Virus record (IMG/VR): IMGVR_UViG_3300017732_000010
Coordinates: 1-49,984 of that record
From: a virus
Strand: one strand, 5' to 3'
DNA length: 49,984 nucleotides
A program made the position numbers and the translations under genes. The stretch's first letter is position 1. Every line of letters starts with the position of its first letter. Positions 25,129 to 33,854 of this stretch are shown piece by piece. The notes under the pieces are model-generated. The model ran no database searches. It was given only the letters and a program-made list of their open reading frames with translations, and was not told the DNA's origin.

Positions 25129-25131
25129 ATA
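25124..25131 (+). promoter_or_regulatory. Late promoter box (TCTAAATA)
   Basis: TCTAAATA overlapping the stop of the previous gene and 21 bases before ATG 25153; an AGAGGAG follows. Confidence 0.6.
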
Positions 25132-25152
25132 GAAGAGGAGCAGTAGGATCCT

Positions 25153-26019
25153 ATGTCAACAAAGATTAATGGTAATCAGATACAAGCGACAACTAGAGGT
25201 CTAGTTGAAGCGTGGTCTATTTCCGAACAAATAAATTTACCGCCACTTAACCAATCACAGGTCAATGCCCTCGGCACACCTGCATTTGGTACTGTCATCT
25301 ACAATACGACAGAAGATATGGCACAGATCTACAAACAGGATGCCGCACAAGGCAACCCTGGGTGGTCTGATGTTGGTGGGGGTGGTCCTGCTATTGGTGA
25401 AGGTTCTATCATTAGAACTAACGGTACAAATATTGGAGAGAACTTAACTGTCGGTCCTACTGCAAACGGCGGTGTAGAGTTCACAAACGGATTTTCAGCA
25501 GGTCCAATTCAAATTAACTCAGGTTATACTGTTACTATTGAGAATGGTGCATCTTGGACACTACTTGGTGACGATGACCTGTCATACGCTGAATTTGTTG
25601 ATATTGAATCACAACACGCTACATTCACTGGTACACTTCATTATGGTGAAACAAAAGAGCAGGTTTACTATTACACATCAAGTGGTTCTATAACTCACGA
25701 TTATAATAATTCAAACTCAATCTGGATCAACAAAACTGGTGGTAGTAATTTCACTATCAGTTTTACTAACGTTCCTACTGATGGTGCACACGCATATGGT
25801 ATGACTGTTGCTATCAAAAACCAAGGTGGTGAGGGTATTCCCACATCAGTTAACGTTAACGGACAGTCAACAACTATATACTGGTCAGGTGGTGCTGAAC
25901 CAAGTTGGGGTGAAGATGATACTTATGTTGTTGTCTCATTTGCATTGGTCTACACACCTAACACTGCTCAGCAATCATTCACTATATTTGGTTCTTCTAC
26001 TGGATATTATCAAGCATAA
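25153..26019 (+). CDS. Tail-fibre protein
   Basis: A 288-residue protein: N-terminal MSTKINGNQIQATTRG, then NQSQVNALGTPAFGTVIYNTT, as in cyanophage fibre N-termini, and a beta-rich C-terminus with Gly and Ser. It starts the run of short fibre genes behind a late promoter. No receptor-binding domain can be named. Confidence 0.6.
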   Translation: MSTKINGNQIQATTRGLVEAWSISEQINLPPLNQSQVNALGTPAFGTVIYNTTEDMAQIYKQDAAQGNPGWSDVGGGGPAIGEGSIIRTNGTNIGENLTVGPTANGGVEFTNGFSAGPIQINSGYTVTIENGASWTLLGDDDLSYAEFVDIESQHATFTGTLHYGETKEQVYYYTSSGSITHDYNNSNSIWINKTGGSNFTISFTNVPTDGAHAYGMTVAIKNQGGEGIPTSVNVNGQSTTIYWSGGAEPSWGEDDTYVVVSFALVYTPNTAQQSFTIFGSSTGYYQA

Positions 26020-26021
26020 TT

Positions 26022-27002
26022 ATGTCTACTAACATTGGTTATTCTGGGATGTTCAGTCCCTTGTCTTCCTCTTTGGCATCACGTGGTGGAGGAGCAGGTG
26101 GCGGTAGTGCTGCTAGAATTATTGCTCAAGATAACGGAACAGTTTTTGACCAAGCATATGAAGGTCTGAACTTCAGATTCCATAGATTTACAAGTACAGG
26201 AGATAATAGTCTATACATTGATGCAGGTGCAGGTGCAACTCTATACGCTTGGTTGTGGGGTGCTGCAGGCGGTGCAGGTGGACAAGGTGGAGCAGGTGGT
26301 GGAGCAGGCGGTATGTCATATAGTGAGATTACAGTACAGGCAGATTGGATCGCTCAAGGTGGAAGAATGAGAGTTTACGTCGGCGGTGGCGGCGGCGGTG
26401 GATCAGGTTGCTACGGATGTTGGGGTGGCGGCGGTAATGGTACCAATGGATCAGGTTATGGTTCAGGCGGTCGTGGCACCAACGCATCTTGTAGTGGATG
26501 TTCAGCAGGTGGTGGTGGAGGAGGAGCAGCAACTATGCTCTTCACACCATTGGGCGTAAGTATGGATAGTACACACATTCTCGCAGTCGCAGCAGGCGGC
26601 GGTGGTGGTGGAGGTCGTGAAGGTTGCTCTGGAGCAGGTTCTGGTGGAGCAGGTGGACAAAGAGGAGCAAACGGACAGTGCGGTTCACAGGGTGGAGCAA
26701 TGGGTGGTAACGGTGATACCAACGGTGATGAGTGTGGCAGACCAGGGAACGATTCTTCTGGTGGAGGCGGCGGTGGCGGCGGTTACAACGCTGGACAGTG
26801 TGGTGGAAACCCTAGTTGTGATTGTAATGGTGCTGCTGGTGGAGGTGGAGGTGCATCTTGGATTTCTTCTCCATACCACATCGGTGGTTCCATAAGTAAT
26901 GGTGACTGGGGAACCCCAGGGGACACTTCTTCTCAATTCAGACAAGGATATGCCCAACCTAATGGTGGACAAGGTATAGGAACTCTTGGTTATTTGATCT
27001 AA
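26022..27002 (+). CDS. Glycine-rich, cysteine-containing tail adhesin
   Basis: A 326-residue protein that is strongly Gly-rich (long GGG runs from about residue 80 on), with at least ten Cys, several in pairs (GCYGC, SCSGC, SCDC). Gly-rich loops of this kind form polyglycine sandwiches in T-even and S16-type gp38 adhesins, which contact the receptor. The Cys pairs are unusual for a fibre and could form disulphides or bind metal. It sits three bases after the previous fibre gene. Confidence 0.6.
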   Translation: MSTNIGYSGMFSPLSSSLASRGGGAGGGSAARIIAQDNGTVFDQAYEGLNFRFHRFTSTGDNSLYIDAGAGATLYAWLWGAAGGAGGQGGAGGGAGGMSYSEITVQADWIAQGGRMRVYVGGGGGGGSGCYGCWGGGGNGTNGSGYGSGGRGTNASCSGCSAGGGGGGAATMLFTPLGVSMDSTHILAVAAGGGGGGGREGCSGAGSGGAGGQRGANGQCGSQGGAMGGNGDTNGDECGRPGNDSSGGGGGGGGYNAGQCGGNPSCDCNGAAGGGGGASWISSPYHIGGSISNGDWGTPGDTSSQFRQGYAQPNGGQGIGTLGYLI

Positions 27003-27004
27003 TT

Positions 27005-27538
27005 ATGGCAACAACTAACGACCCAAAGACAGTAGACGACGGTTACCAAAATTTTAACGTCGCTACAGCAGTTTTCGATATAGGCGAAAACACAACTATT
27101 GGTGGTGGATTTTCGACTCTAAAGTCAAAAGACGTAACCATTAAGATGAGTGTAAGAAAGTTTGGAGAGTACAAACTGAAATGGGATAACGGTTTAAGAA
27201 TCGGTATTTCAGTTTCAAAACCAGATGGTACACAGGTCTTCACACAACAACTTGATAACATTTTATCGAGTGACTCTAAATATCAGTTGACAGCATCATT
27301 ACCTGCTTTAACTCCTGAAGTTAAATACGCAGTTCAAATGTGGGCAGGTGATAATGAGAAATCTCTAATACATAGAGAGGATATTACGATCCCCGATTAC
27401 GAGGATCCATCCGCTCAAAGAGTCAATCCTGAAGGTACAGTTGTGTACCACGACGGATACTATCCCGATGACGCACAGTGGGCAGCAGATCAACCTTATC
27501 TGCCTGCAGGTTTCACACGCCCTGTGCCACCTACATAA
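27005..27538 (+). CDS. Hypothetical fibre-cluster structural protein
   Basis: A 177-residue protein of mostly beta character with a Tyr/Asp/Pro-rich C-terminus (DGYYPDDAQWAADQPYLPAG). The middle (YKLKWDNGLRIGISVSK) could be an immunoglobulin-like fold. Between two Gly-rich fibre genes and coupled to the first. Function unknown. Confidence 0.5.
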   Translation: MATTNDPKTVDDGYQNFNVATAVFDIGENTTIGGGFSTLKSKDVTIKMSVRKFGEYKLKWDNGLRIGISVSKPDGTQVFTQQLDNILSSDSKYQLTASLPALTPEVKYAVQMWAGDNEKSLIHREDITIPDYEDPSAQRVNPEGTVVYHDGYYPDDAQWAADQPYLPAGFTRPVPPT

Positions 27539-27540
27539 TG

Positions 27541-27548
27541 TATAAATA
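27541..27548 (+). promoter_or_regulatory. Late promoter box (TATAAATA)
   Basis: Perfect TATAAATA, 27 bases before ATG 27576. The next genes through 37223 have no other late box that I can see, so the halogenase-oxygenase block may depend on this one. Confidence 0.65.
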
Positions 27549-27575
27549 CATCAGAGGAAATTTTAACAGGAAAAA

Positions 27576-28376
27576 ATGAGCACACTCAAAGTTGCATCTA
27601 TTAGAGACCTGTCTGGCATTGGTGGTTTTACCCTCGCATCTGGTAATATTACTGCTAATGGTACGCTGACTGTTAGTAACTTGACCGTTAATGGTACGAT
27701 GTCAGGTTCATCTAGTCAGATCGTGCCTAGTGTCTCAGGTCAATCAGGTAAGTTTCTTACCACGAACGGATCGTCAATGTCTTGGACAGACGTAAGTTCA
27801 GAAAACATCAGTTCTATGCAAATCTGGACTGGTAACGGTACTTGGAATAGACCAAGTGGCGTAAAATATATTCACGTTCGCTGTCAAGGTGGCGGTGGTG
27901 GAGGTGCTGGTCACGGTGAATCAGGCGGTGCAGGAGGTTACTCCGAACGTGTGATGTCAGTTGCCAACATTTCATCAGTCGGTATTACGATTGGTGGTGG
28001 CGGTGGAGGTACTTGGTATTTCAACCGTGGTGGTGATGGAGGATCATCTTCATTCGGTCCTTATATGTCAGCAGGTGGTGGACACGGTGCTGCACGTAAT
28101 AACTCACACTCAGGTGGACTAGGACGAGAAGGTTCTGGTGGAGACCTGAATATCTGGGGTGGTGGTGGACAGTCCCACGCTGCTCACGGTGGTGGAACTG
28201 GTGGACCTTCTCACTTCGGTGGATCGGTTGCTGCTGGTTGGCCAAATGGTGGAAACTTCAGTCATAACCACCAAGATCACTCAGCATATGGTTCAGGTGG
28301 TTCAGGTGGTCACTTCCACTCTTTCCGTGGTTCAAACGGTAAGTATGGTGTTGTTACTGTTATCAACTACAAGTAA
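27576..28376 (+). CDS. Tail-fibre protein with Gly- and His-rich tip
   Basis: A 266-residue protein. N-terminus MSTLKVASIRDLSGIGGFTL and GKFLTTNGSSMSW are cyanophage fibre signatures. The C-terminal 160 residues are Gly-rich with many His (SHAAHGGGTGGPSHFGG, SHNHQDH), which suggests a metal-binding or receptor-contacting tip. It is the last fibre gene before the modifying-enzyme block. Confidence 0.65.
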   Translation: MSTLKVASIRDLSGIGGFTLASGNITANGTLTVSNLTVNGTMSGSSSQIVPSVSGQSGKFLTTNGSSMSWTDVSSENISSMQIWTGNGTWNRPSGVKYIHVRCQGGGGGGAGHGESGGAGGYSERVMSVANISSVGITIGGGGGGTWYFNRGGDGGSSSFGPYMSAGGGHGAARNNSHSGGLGREGSGGDLNIWGGGGQSHAAHGGGTGGPSHFGGSVAAGWPNGGNFSHNHQDHSAYGSGGSGGHFHSFRGSNGKYGVVTVINYK

Positions 28377-28385
28377 GGGGTCACT

Positions 28386-28904
28386 ATGAAAAAAGCATTA
28401 ATGGATTTTACAGGTTACGTTGCTGACGTAGTAGAACCTGGGGAAGAATATGCATTATTCTTAGGTCGTGGTTGCTCACAGATGTGGGTAAATGCACCTG
28501 ATGATATTACAAATGTGTGGACTCTTGAATGGTCACCTTCGGCAGAAGATATGACTTGGGTTAAGAGAACTGAAACATATGCAGACCCTGCAACAACTCG
28601 CAGAGTGGCATATGGTGAGGTAGGGGCACAATTAGATATGCTCTACAAAGACCTTGCAGCAGGCAGAGCATTGACAGCAGAGGATGCTCTTTGGTATAAT
28701 CACGTGAAGACAGTTAAAGACAATACGACACAACCTTCATCAGTTGAGGAACCAATGGATCCTACAATGACTGAGGAAGAGATCGCTGAGTTTATGTCTG
28801 ACGCTGTAGAGCCTGGAGTCGGAAGACCCTGTAAACTATCATCGAAAGAACAACCTTGTTGGGAGAGATATTCTAACTGGGGAAGAACCTACGAAGAACT
28901 TTAA
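28386..28904 (+). CDS. Fibre-cluster protein, possible fibre assembly factor
   Basis: A 172-residue acidic protein. Residues 74-95 (RVAYGEVGAQLDMLYKDLAA) follow the YxxxGxQLDxLxxD pattern seen in small proteins encoded after phage fibres. The C-terminus contains GVGRPCKLSSKEQPCWERYS with two Cys. It may help fold or attach fibres, but this is inference from pattern and position. An AAGGGG Shine-Dalgarno precedes it. Confidence 0.5.
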   Translation: MKKALMDFTGYVADVVEPGEEYALFLGRGCSQMWVNAPDDITNVWTLEWSPSAEDMTWVKRTETYADPATTRRVAYGEVGAQLDMLYKDLAAGRALTAEDALWYNHVKTVKDNTTQPSSVEEPMDPTMTEEEIAEFMSDAVEPGVGRPCKLSSKEQPCWERYSNWGRTYEEL

Positions 28905-28913
28905 CTTTTTGGT

Positions 28914-30404
28914 ATGCAACTACATAAAATCTGTATTGTCGGTGGCGGCAGTGCAGGGTGGATGACTGCTAGTGTACTAGCGAAACATTTTGGTAATACA
29001 AAAGAGATTGTGTTGATCGAATCTCCTACAAAACCTAGAATTGGTGTAGGGGAAGCGACAACGCAATTTTTTAATACTTTTATTAGGTATCTGGGATTGG
29101 AAGATTCCGACTGGATGCCTAAATGTGATGCCACATACAAACATAGCGTACGGTTTGAGAACTTTAATCCAAAAGGTCCATTCCATTATCCATTTGGGAA
29201 GACAGAGGGACCTGCATCGGTTGCTGACTACTACACTTGGAGAAAGATCGGAAAAGTTGACAGTATGACTTGGGGTCTGATATATTCAGATACAGTCCGT
29301 AGTTCAGAAAATGGGAAACTCATTCCTGATCTCACTCACTTCAATGTCGGTTACCATTTCGACGCTATTTCCTTTGCAGAATATCTAAAACACAACTATG
29401 CAATTCCTAAAGGTATTAGACTCATTGAAGATACAGTCGTCTCGATTGAATCCAGCGTGGACGGGATTAGCGGAGTTTGCCTTTCTGGTGGCGATCGGTA
29501 CGATGCAGACCTTTTTATAGACTGTACAGGATTTGATGCAATTCTCAGCAATGAGGTAGGAAGTACGTGGGAAGCGTGGAATTCAGATATTAATGGTACA
29601 GATGAGTTGATGTGTGACTCAGCGTGGACAACGAGAATACCATATAAAGACAAAGCAAAAGAGTTAGTTGCATACACAAACTGCACAGGAATGAGCAGTG
29701 GATGGGTATGGAGAGCACCCACGTGGTCACGAATTGGCACGGGTTATGTATTCTCATCCCGTCATCAATCGAAAGAGGATGCATTAACAGAATTCAAACA
29801 GCATTTAGGTGTAGGTGATGATCAAGAGTTTAGATTCCTTAAGTTCCCTACAGGTGTAAGAAAGGAGATATGGAAAAAGAATGTGGTATCTATTGGATTG
29901 GCAGGTGGTTTCATTGAACCACTAGAATCAGGTGGATTATATTCAGTTCACGAGTTCTTATTTAATCTGATACAGGTTCTTCCTAGAGAGATTGACTATT
30001 ACAATGGTTTCATAAGAGAACAGTTCAACTGGGGATCGAAGAGGAGACTACAGTCATTCAAGGATTTTGTACTAGCACATTACTGTTTGAGTCCTAGGAG
30101 TGACACACCATTCTGGAAACATTATAATCAGATGAACTTCCAATCGGAGTTCCCTGATGTATTGACACAAAGATTTGAACAGATCGGAAACCTCAATTAT
30201 CTATCCGAGGGTGCTCTCTACTTGCTAGGTGGGTACGAATATGATATAATTCCTGATAGGTTCGATGTTATTGCCAGACACGATGGTTACGAATCACCCG
30301 ACTTTGATGATATGTTTATGGATCATTTAACCAAGCAAGATCCAGACTATCCAACCCCTTTGGAGTATTATCAATCTACCCTATATAAGAAAGAAGAATC
30401 TTAA
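28914..30404 (+). CDS. Flavin-dependent halogenase homologue, first copy
   Basis: A 496-residue protein of the tryptophan-halogenase family. Visible: FAD site GGGSAGWMTA (residues 10-19), GVGEAT (44-49), Lys76 in ATYKHSVRF corresponding to the catalytic lysine of PrnA, WVWRAP (264-269) in place of the usual WxWxIP, and EPLES with Glu338-Ser339, matching the active-site Glu. The I-to-A change in WxWxIP, and Gly in place of Thr after LES, make activity uncertain. FADH2 must be supplied by a reductase not seen here. It directly follows the fibre genes and is paired with a second copy. Confidence 0.8.
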   Translation: MQLHKICIVGGGSAGWMTASVLAKHFGNTKEIVLIESPTKPRIGVGEATTQFFNTFIRYLGLEDSDWMPKCDATYKHSVRFENFNPKGPFHYPFGKTEGPASVADYYTWRKIGKVDSMTWGLIYSDTVRSSENGKLIPDLTHFNVGYHFDAISFAEYLKHNYAIPKGIRLIEDTVVSIESSVDGISGVCLSGGDRYDADLFIDCTGFDAILSNEVGSTWEAWNSDINGTDELMCDSAWTTRIPYKDKAKELVAYTNCTGMSSGWVWRAPTWSRIGTGYVFSSRHQSKEDALTEFKQHLGVGDDQEFRFLKFPTGVRKEIWKKNVVSIGLAGGFIEPLESGGLYSVHEFLFNLIQVLPREIDYYNGFIREQFNWGSKRRLQSFKDFVLAHYCLSPRSDTPFWKHYNQMNFQSEFPDVLTQRFEQIGNLNYLSEGALYLLGGYEYDIIPDRFDVIARHDGYESPDFDDMFMDHLTKQDPDYPTPLEYYQSTLYKKEES

Positions 30405-30406
30405 TT

Positions 30407-32059
30407 ATGCAAGTTAACAATGTTGTGATTGTTGGTGGTGGATCATCTGGATGGATGACTGCAGCAGCACTCTTGAAACTGTGCCCTTGGATCAGCGTTG
30501 TACTGGTCGAATCTAAGAAGTATAAACCAGTCGGAGTTGGTGAATCAACTATTGGACAGTTTAATAAGTATTTGCGAGCACTCGGTCTTAAAGATGTAGA
30601 TTGGATGCCTAAGGTAGGAGCAACATATAAGAACAGTATTCAATTTACAGACTTTCGTGAAGTAGGATCTACATTTCAGTATCCATTTGGACCTGCAGAT
30701 CTATATAATTGTAAGAACGATATTCAAGATTTCTTTGATCTTCAAAGACTATATCCTGATGAGTTCCCGCCAGAGTTATTTGCTAAGTATTACTTGGCAG
30801 GCAATACCTGTATGGCAGAACATAACAAAGAATACGATAACAAAGATGGGAGAATTAGGGATTTTGATTTTGCTAGTGATACTGCCTACCATATTGATGC
30901 TGACAGATTCGGCGAATACTTAAAGACTGATGTATGTTATCCGTTCGCTGAACAGGATAGATTCACACACATCACAGGTGATGTACGAGGAATGGTCAAA
31001 GATGTTACTGCAGGTGGATCACCATCTCAAAGTAACAGAGTCATCAAACAACTAGCAGTAAAACTAGACGCAGATAAGAAAACTATCGGAGTACAGGGAG
31101 ATCTGTTCATTGATTGCACAGGATTTAAGGGTGCACTCATTGAGGATATGATGTCTGTACGTCATATTAGTTTCGAGAAGTATCTACCAAACGACAAAGC
31201 ATTCTTCGCTCGTATTCCTTACCAGAATCAGAAACAACGTGAGGAAAAGATGCACAACGTGACAGACTGTCGCGGTGCAAATACTGGTTGGATGTGGACT
31301 ATTCCATTGTGGGATAGAATCGGAGTTGGATACTGTTGGTCATCACGTTTTGCTATGGAAACAGAAGCAAGACAGGAATTCGAAATTTGGATTGAACAAG
31401 AGTTTGATCTGGAACCAGAAGAATATGAAATCCAACTAATTGATATTAAGCACGGATATAGAGAGAAAGCGTGGGAGTTGAATTGTGTAGCAATCGGGAT
31501 GTCATATGGTTTCATCGAACCATTAGAATCCACTGGTCTGTTGACAACTCACGAGAATATCCTTAGACTGGTTGATGTTCTCAATCGTCGTCAGGGTTAT
31601 GTGTCAGGTATTGAGCGTCAATGGTTCAATTATGCTGCACAACGTGAGGTCATTGGATTCAGTCATTTCGTAGCAATGCACTATGCATTAAGCAAACGAA
31701 CTGATAATCCATACTGGAGACACGCATCACAAAGATGTGAGTATATGCTCGAACAGTTTGATGGTAACATCAAGGTGAACGATGAGTATGAGAGGATGGG
31801 AGATATTCTAGATCTTGGTAGACCACTCAGAGCAAACGTTGCAGGTATGAATTTCATCGCTGCAGGTATGGGACTGAGATTGGGAACTAGGTTCAATGGA
31901 TATGGAAACGTTGAAGAACTCACTCACGTTGGAAATGAGCGTCTAGATTACATTAAAGAGGTTGAGGAATTCGTCAAGTCAGATGAAGTTCCAACACATT
32001 ATGAATTCTTACTTGAAAACATTTATGGTGAAGACAATGTTCAACTTCCTGAGGAATAA
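30407..32059 (+). CDS. Flavin-dependent halogenase homologue, second copy
   Basis: A 550-residue protein, three bases after the first halogenase. Motifs are more complete: GGGSSGWMTA (10-19), GVGEST (43-48), Lys75 in ATYKNSIQF, WMWTIP (295-300, full WxWxIP), and Glu374-Ser375 in EPLEST. About 54 residues longer than the first copy, with an extra stretch near residues 95-150. Family members chlorinate or brominate Trp or peptide-bound substrates; the substrate here is unknown. The 3' end overlaps the next gene. Confidence 0.85.
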   Translation: MQVNNVVIVGGGSSGWMTAAALLKLCPWISVVLVESKKYKPVGVGESTIGQFNKYLRALGLKDVDWMPKVGATYKNSIQFTDFREVGSTFQYPFGPADLYNCKNDIQDFFDLQRLYPDEFPPELFAKYYLAGNTCMAEHNKEYDNKDGRIRDFDFASDTAYHIDADRFGEYLKTDVCYPFAEQDRFTHITGDVRGMVKDVTAGGSPSQSNRVIKQLAVKLDADKKTIGVQGDLFIDCTGFKGALIEDMMSVRHISFEKYLPNDKAFFARIPYQNQKQREEKMHNVTDCRGANTGWMWTIPLWDRIGVGYCWSSRFAMETEARQEFEIWIEQEFDLEPEEYEIQLIDIKHGYREKAWELNCVAIGMSYGFIEPLESTGLLTTHENILRLVDVLNRRQGYVSGIERQWFNYAAQREVIGFSHFVAMHYALSKRTDNPYWRHASQRCEYMLEQFDGNIKVNDEYERMGDILDLGRPLRANVAGMNFIAAGMGLRLGTRFNGYGNVEELTHVGNERLDYIKEVEEFVKSDEVPTHYEFLLENIYGEDNVQLPEE

Positions 32060-32822
32060 GAAAAAGAAACCTTGGTTGCGATTCTTCTCTCTAGAACCAG
32101 GGTTAGTCGAGAATTATCCTTTGATACCAACGAGTTCCGTGAGAAGACGTTGGCAATCTAAGGAAGAGCGAAATAAGAAATGCCCCTTTCGGGGTAATAT
32201 GAATGTGGCAAATTGCCCAGGTCTGAAACAGATCACTCGTATGGGTTATGTTGTAGTAGCACCAATGGATTTCATCATTCGTACAAACGGTGATGGAGTT
32301 GGTTATGAGTATGAGATTCCTACAATGTTCACGAGACACGCGAATTTTGTTGGTGATCATCCACCAGACCAAACTGTACCCTTGGTAGACAGTCCACGTG
32401 AATCACTTGCACACATTATCAAACTTGAAACACCGTGGAGAGTGAGAGCAAGTGATGATATTATTTTTCTGCAGACACCCGTTTACTGGAACAATGAGTC
32501 CCGTTTCGAAGCAACTGCAGGGATCTATGATCCAAGATTTGCTATGCAAGTTAACGTGCAACTTATCTGGCACGTTCTAGATGGTGAAACTCTAGTTAAG
32601 GCAGGGACACCACTAGCACAATTCATACCAATGCCAAGAGAAACACTTGACAAGAGTTGGTATGATATTCGTATAGATAATGCAACGACTGAAGATTGGG
32701 ATCTAGAAAATGCTTTCAATTACTCATTGAAGGCAGAGTATCCTAACGATGACGATGTATCGCACAAAGTCGCTCGTGCTATGAGAGCGATCAAACACCA
32801 CAGCAACGGAATTGACCGATGA
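32037..32822 (+). CDS. Unnamed-family protein, first of two paralogues
   Basis: A 261-residue protein from ATG 32037 (MFNFLRNKKKKPWLRFF), which overlaps the halogenase end by 23 bases; a longer ATG frame exists upstream but lies deeper inside the halogenase. It has CPG near residue 58, PMDFIIRTNGDG, TPWRVRASDDIIFLQTPVYW, and GTPLAQFIPMPRE near residue 205. The second copy (33844) has matching blocks. I think this may be the family called DUF6065, from memory and unchecked. Pairing with halogenases suggests a linked role. Confidence 0.55.
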   Translation: MFNFLRNKKKKPWLRFFSLEPGLVENYPLIPTSSVRRRWQSKEERNKKCPFRGNMNVANCPGLKQITRMGYVVVAPMDFIIRTNGDGVGYEYEIPTMFTRHANFVGDHPPDQTVPLVDSPRESLAHIIKLETPWRVRASDDIIFLQTPVYWNNESRFEATAGIYDPRFAMQVNVQLIWHVLDGETLVKAGTPLAQFIPMPRETLDKSWYDIRIDNATTEDWDLENAFNYSLKAEYPNDDDVSHKVARAMRAIKHHSNGIDR

Positions 32823-33142
32823 GTCTTACACTTGATGAATTGATCCAAAACTTCCATCTTCAAAAGGGGGAAGTTGATAAAATTATTGACAACTACGATA
32901 CAGAGTTCTCTAACAAGAAACTGAATCCATACGGTGTCACCACAGTTGAGTTTCAAAAGAGATCTGATGCATATGCTCAGAGATCTAGATTGGAGGGTGC
33001 TATCGATGCACTCTTTATTGTGAAACGTGATATAATGGGTGATGAAACAGATGTCAATATGCCTATGGCAGAAATTGATGCTGCAGATCCAGAAATGGAA
33101 ATTATTGGTAATGTATCAGAGGAAAATGAAACGGAGGAGTAA
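32819..33142 (+). CDS. Hypothetical protein
   Basis: A 107-residue acidic protein (MSLTLDELIQNFHLQKGEVD), with a coiled-coil-like N-terminal half and a Met/Asp/Glu-rich end. It overlaps the previous stop (ATGAG). Function unknown. Confidence 0.55.
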   Translation: MSLTLDELIQNFHLQKGEVDKIIDNYDTEFSNKKLNPYGVTTVEFQKRSDAYAQRSRLEGAIDALFIVKRDIMGDETDVNMPMAEIDAADPEMEIIGNVSEENETEE

Positions 33143-33144
33143 CA

Positions 33145-33312
33145 ATGTCTAAATCGTACCACGTCTATTACAATGGTAAAGTTTTATTCAAAGACTTGAA
33201 CCAAGAAGAATTCGATGTAGTATGGGGAAGAATTTACCATTCGTATCATACAGATAGCATTTCGATGGAATGCCTTTCAGAAAACTTAGAGGAGTGTGAA
33301 CAGAGTTACTAA
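33145..33312 (+). CDS. Small hypothetical protein
   Basis: A 55-residue ORF, MSKSYHVYYNGKVLFKDLNQ, then two Cys near the C-terminus. GGAGGAG lies just upstream, and its TAA overlaps the next ATG as TAATG, coupling it to an oxygenase. It was too short to be obvious; the RBS and coupling support it. Confidence 0.6.
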   Translation: MSKSYHVYYNGKVLFKDLNQEEFDVVWGRIYHSYHTDSISMECLSENLEECEQSY

Positions 33313-33854
33313 TGCGAGTTATTCGTAATGTGATCCCTGCTGTATATCAGAAGAGGATCAAACAAATGATGTTAGATGTTGGATTTCCTTGGGGTTACCT
33401 TGAGGATGTCACATACAGAGATACTGATGAAGTGCGAAACCGATTTCCAAATGCAAATGGAACTCAGGGGTTCGCACATTTGTTTTTCGATGCAGAAACA
33501 AATACTCACTCAGAGTTTTGTAACATCATAATGCCACTACTGTTTTCATTCGTAGAGACACACGAGTACAATCTGTTTAGGATCAAGGGTGGACTATTGT
33601 TACCACAAGGTGAACTAAAGTCACCACATAATATGCCACACGTGGATATGAACAGACCACACACTACTGCACTATATTATGTGAACTCAGCAGACGGTGA
33701 AACTGTATTTTTCGATGAAGAAGACAATGAAATAAGGAGAGAGAAACCAGAGGCAGGTAAAGTCATTATTTTTGATGGTTCTATTTACCACGCATCGCAG
33801 AATCCCACACAGTCTACAAACAGAATTACACTAAATTTTAATTATGAGCATTGA
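33312..33854 (+). CDS. Fe(II)/2-oxoglutarate oxygenase A
   Basis: A 180-residue oxygenase. Iron ligands visible: His110 and Asp112 (PHVDM) and His160 (SIYHAS); Arg171 (NRITLNF) is the 2-oxoglutarate contact. The strand ALYYVNSADGETVFF and turn PEAGKVIIFDG are classic. It may hydroxylate a proline or other side chain of a protein or small molecule; the substrate is unknown. First of five consecutive oxygenase genes (one interrupted by the paralogue at 33844). Confidence 0.85.
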   Translation: MRVIRNVIPAVYQKRIKQMMLDVGFPWGYLEDVTYRDTDEVRNRFPNANGTQGFAHLFFDAETNTHSEFCNIIMPLLFSFVETHEYNLFRIKGGLLLPQGELKSPHNMPHVDMNRPHTTALYYVNSADGETVFFDEEDNEIRREKPEAGKVIIFDGSIYHASQNPTQSTNRITLNFNYEH

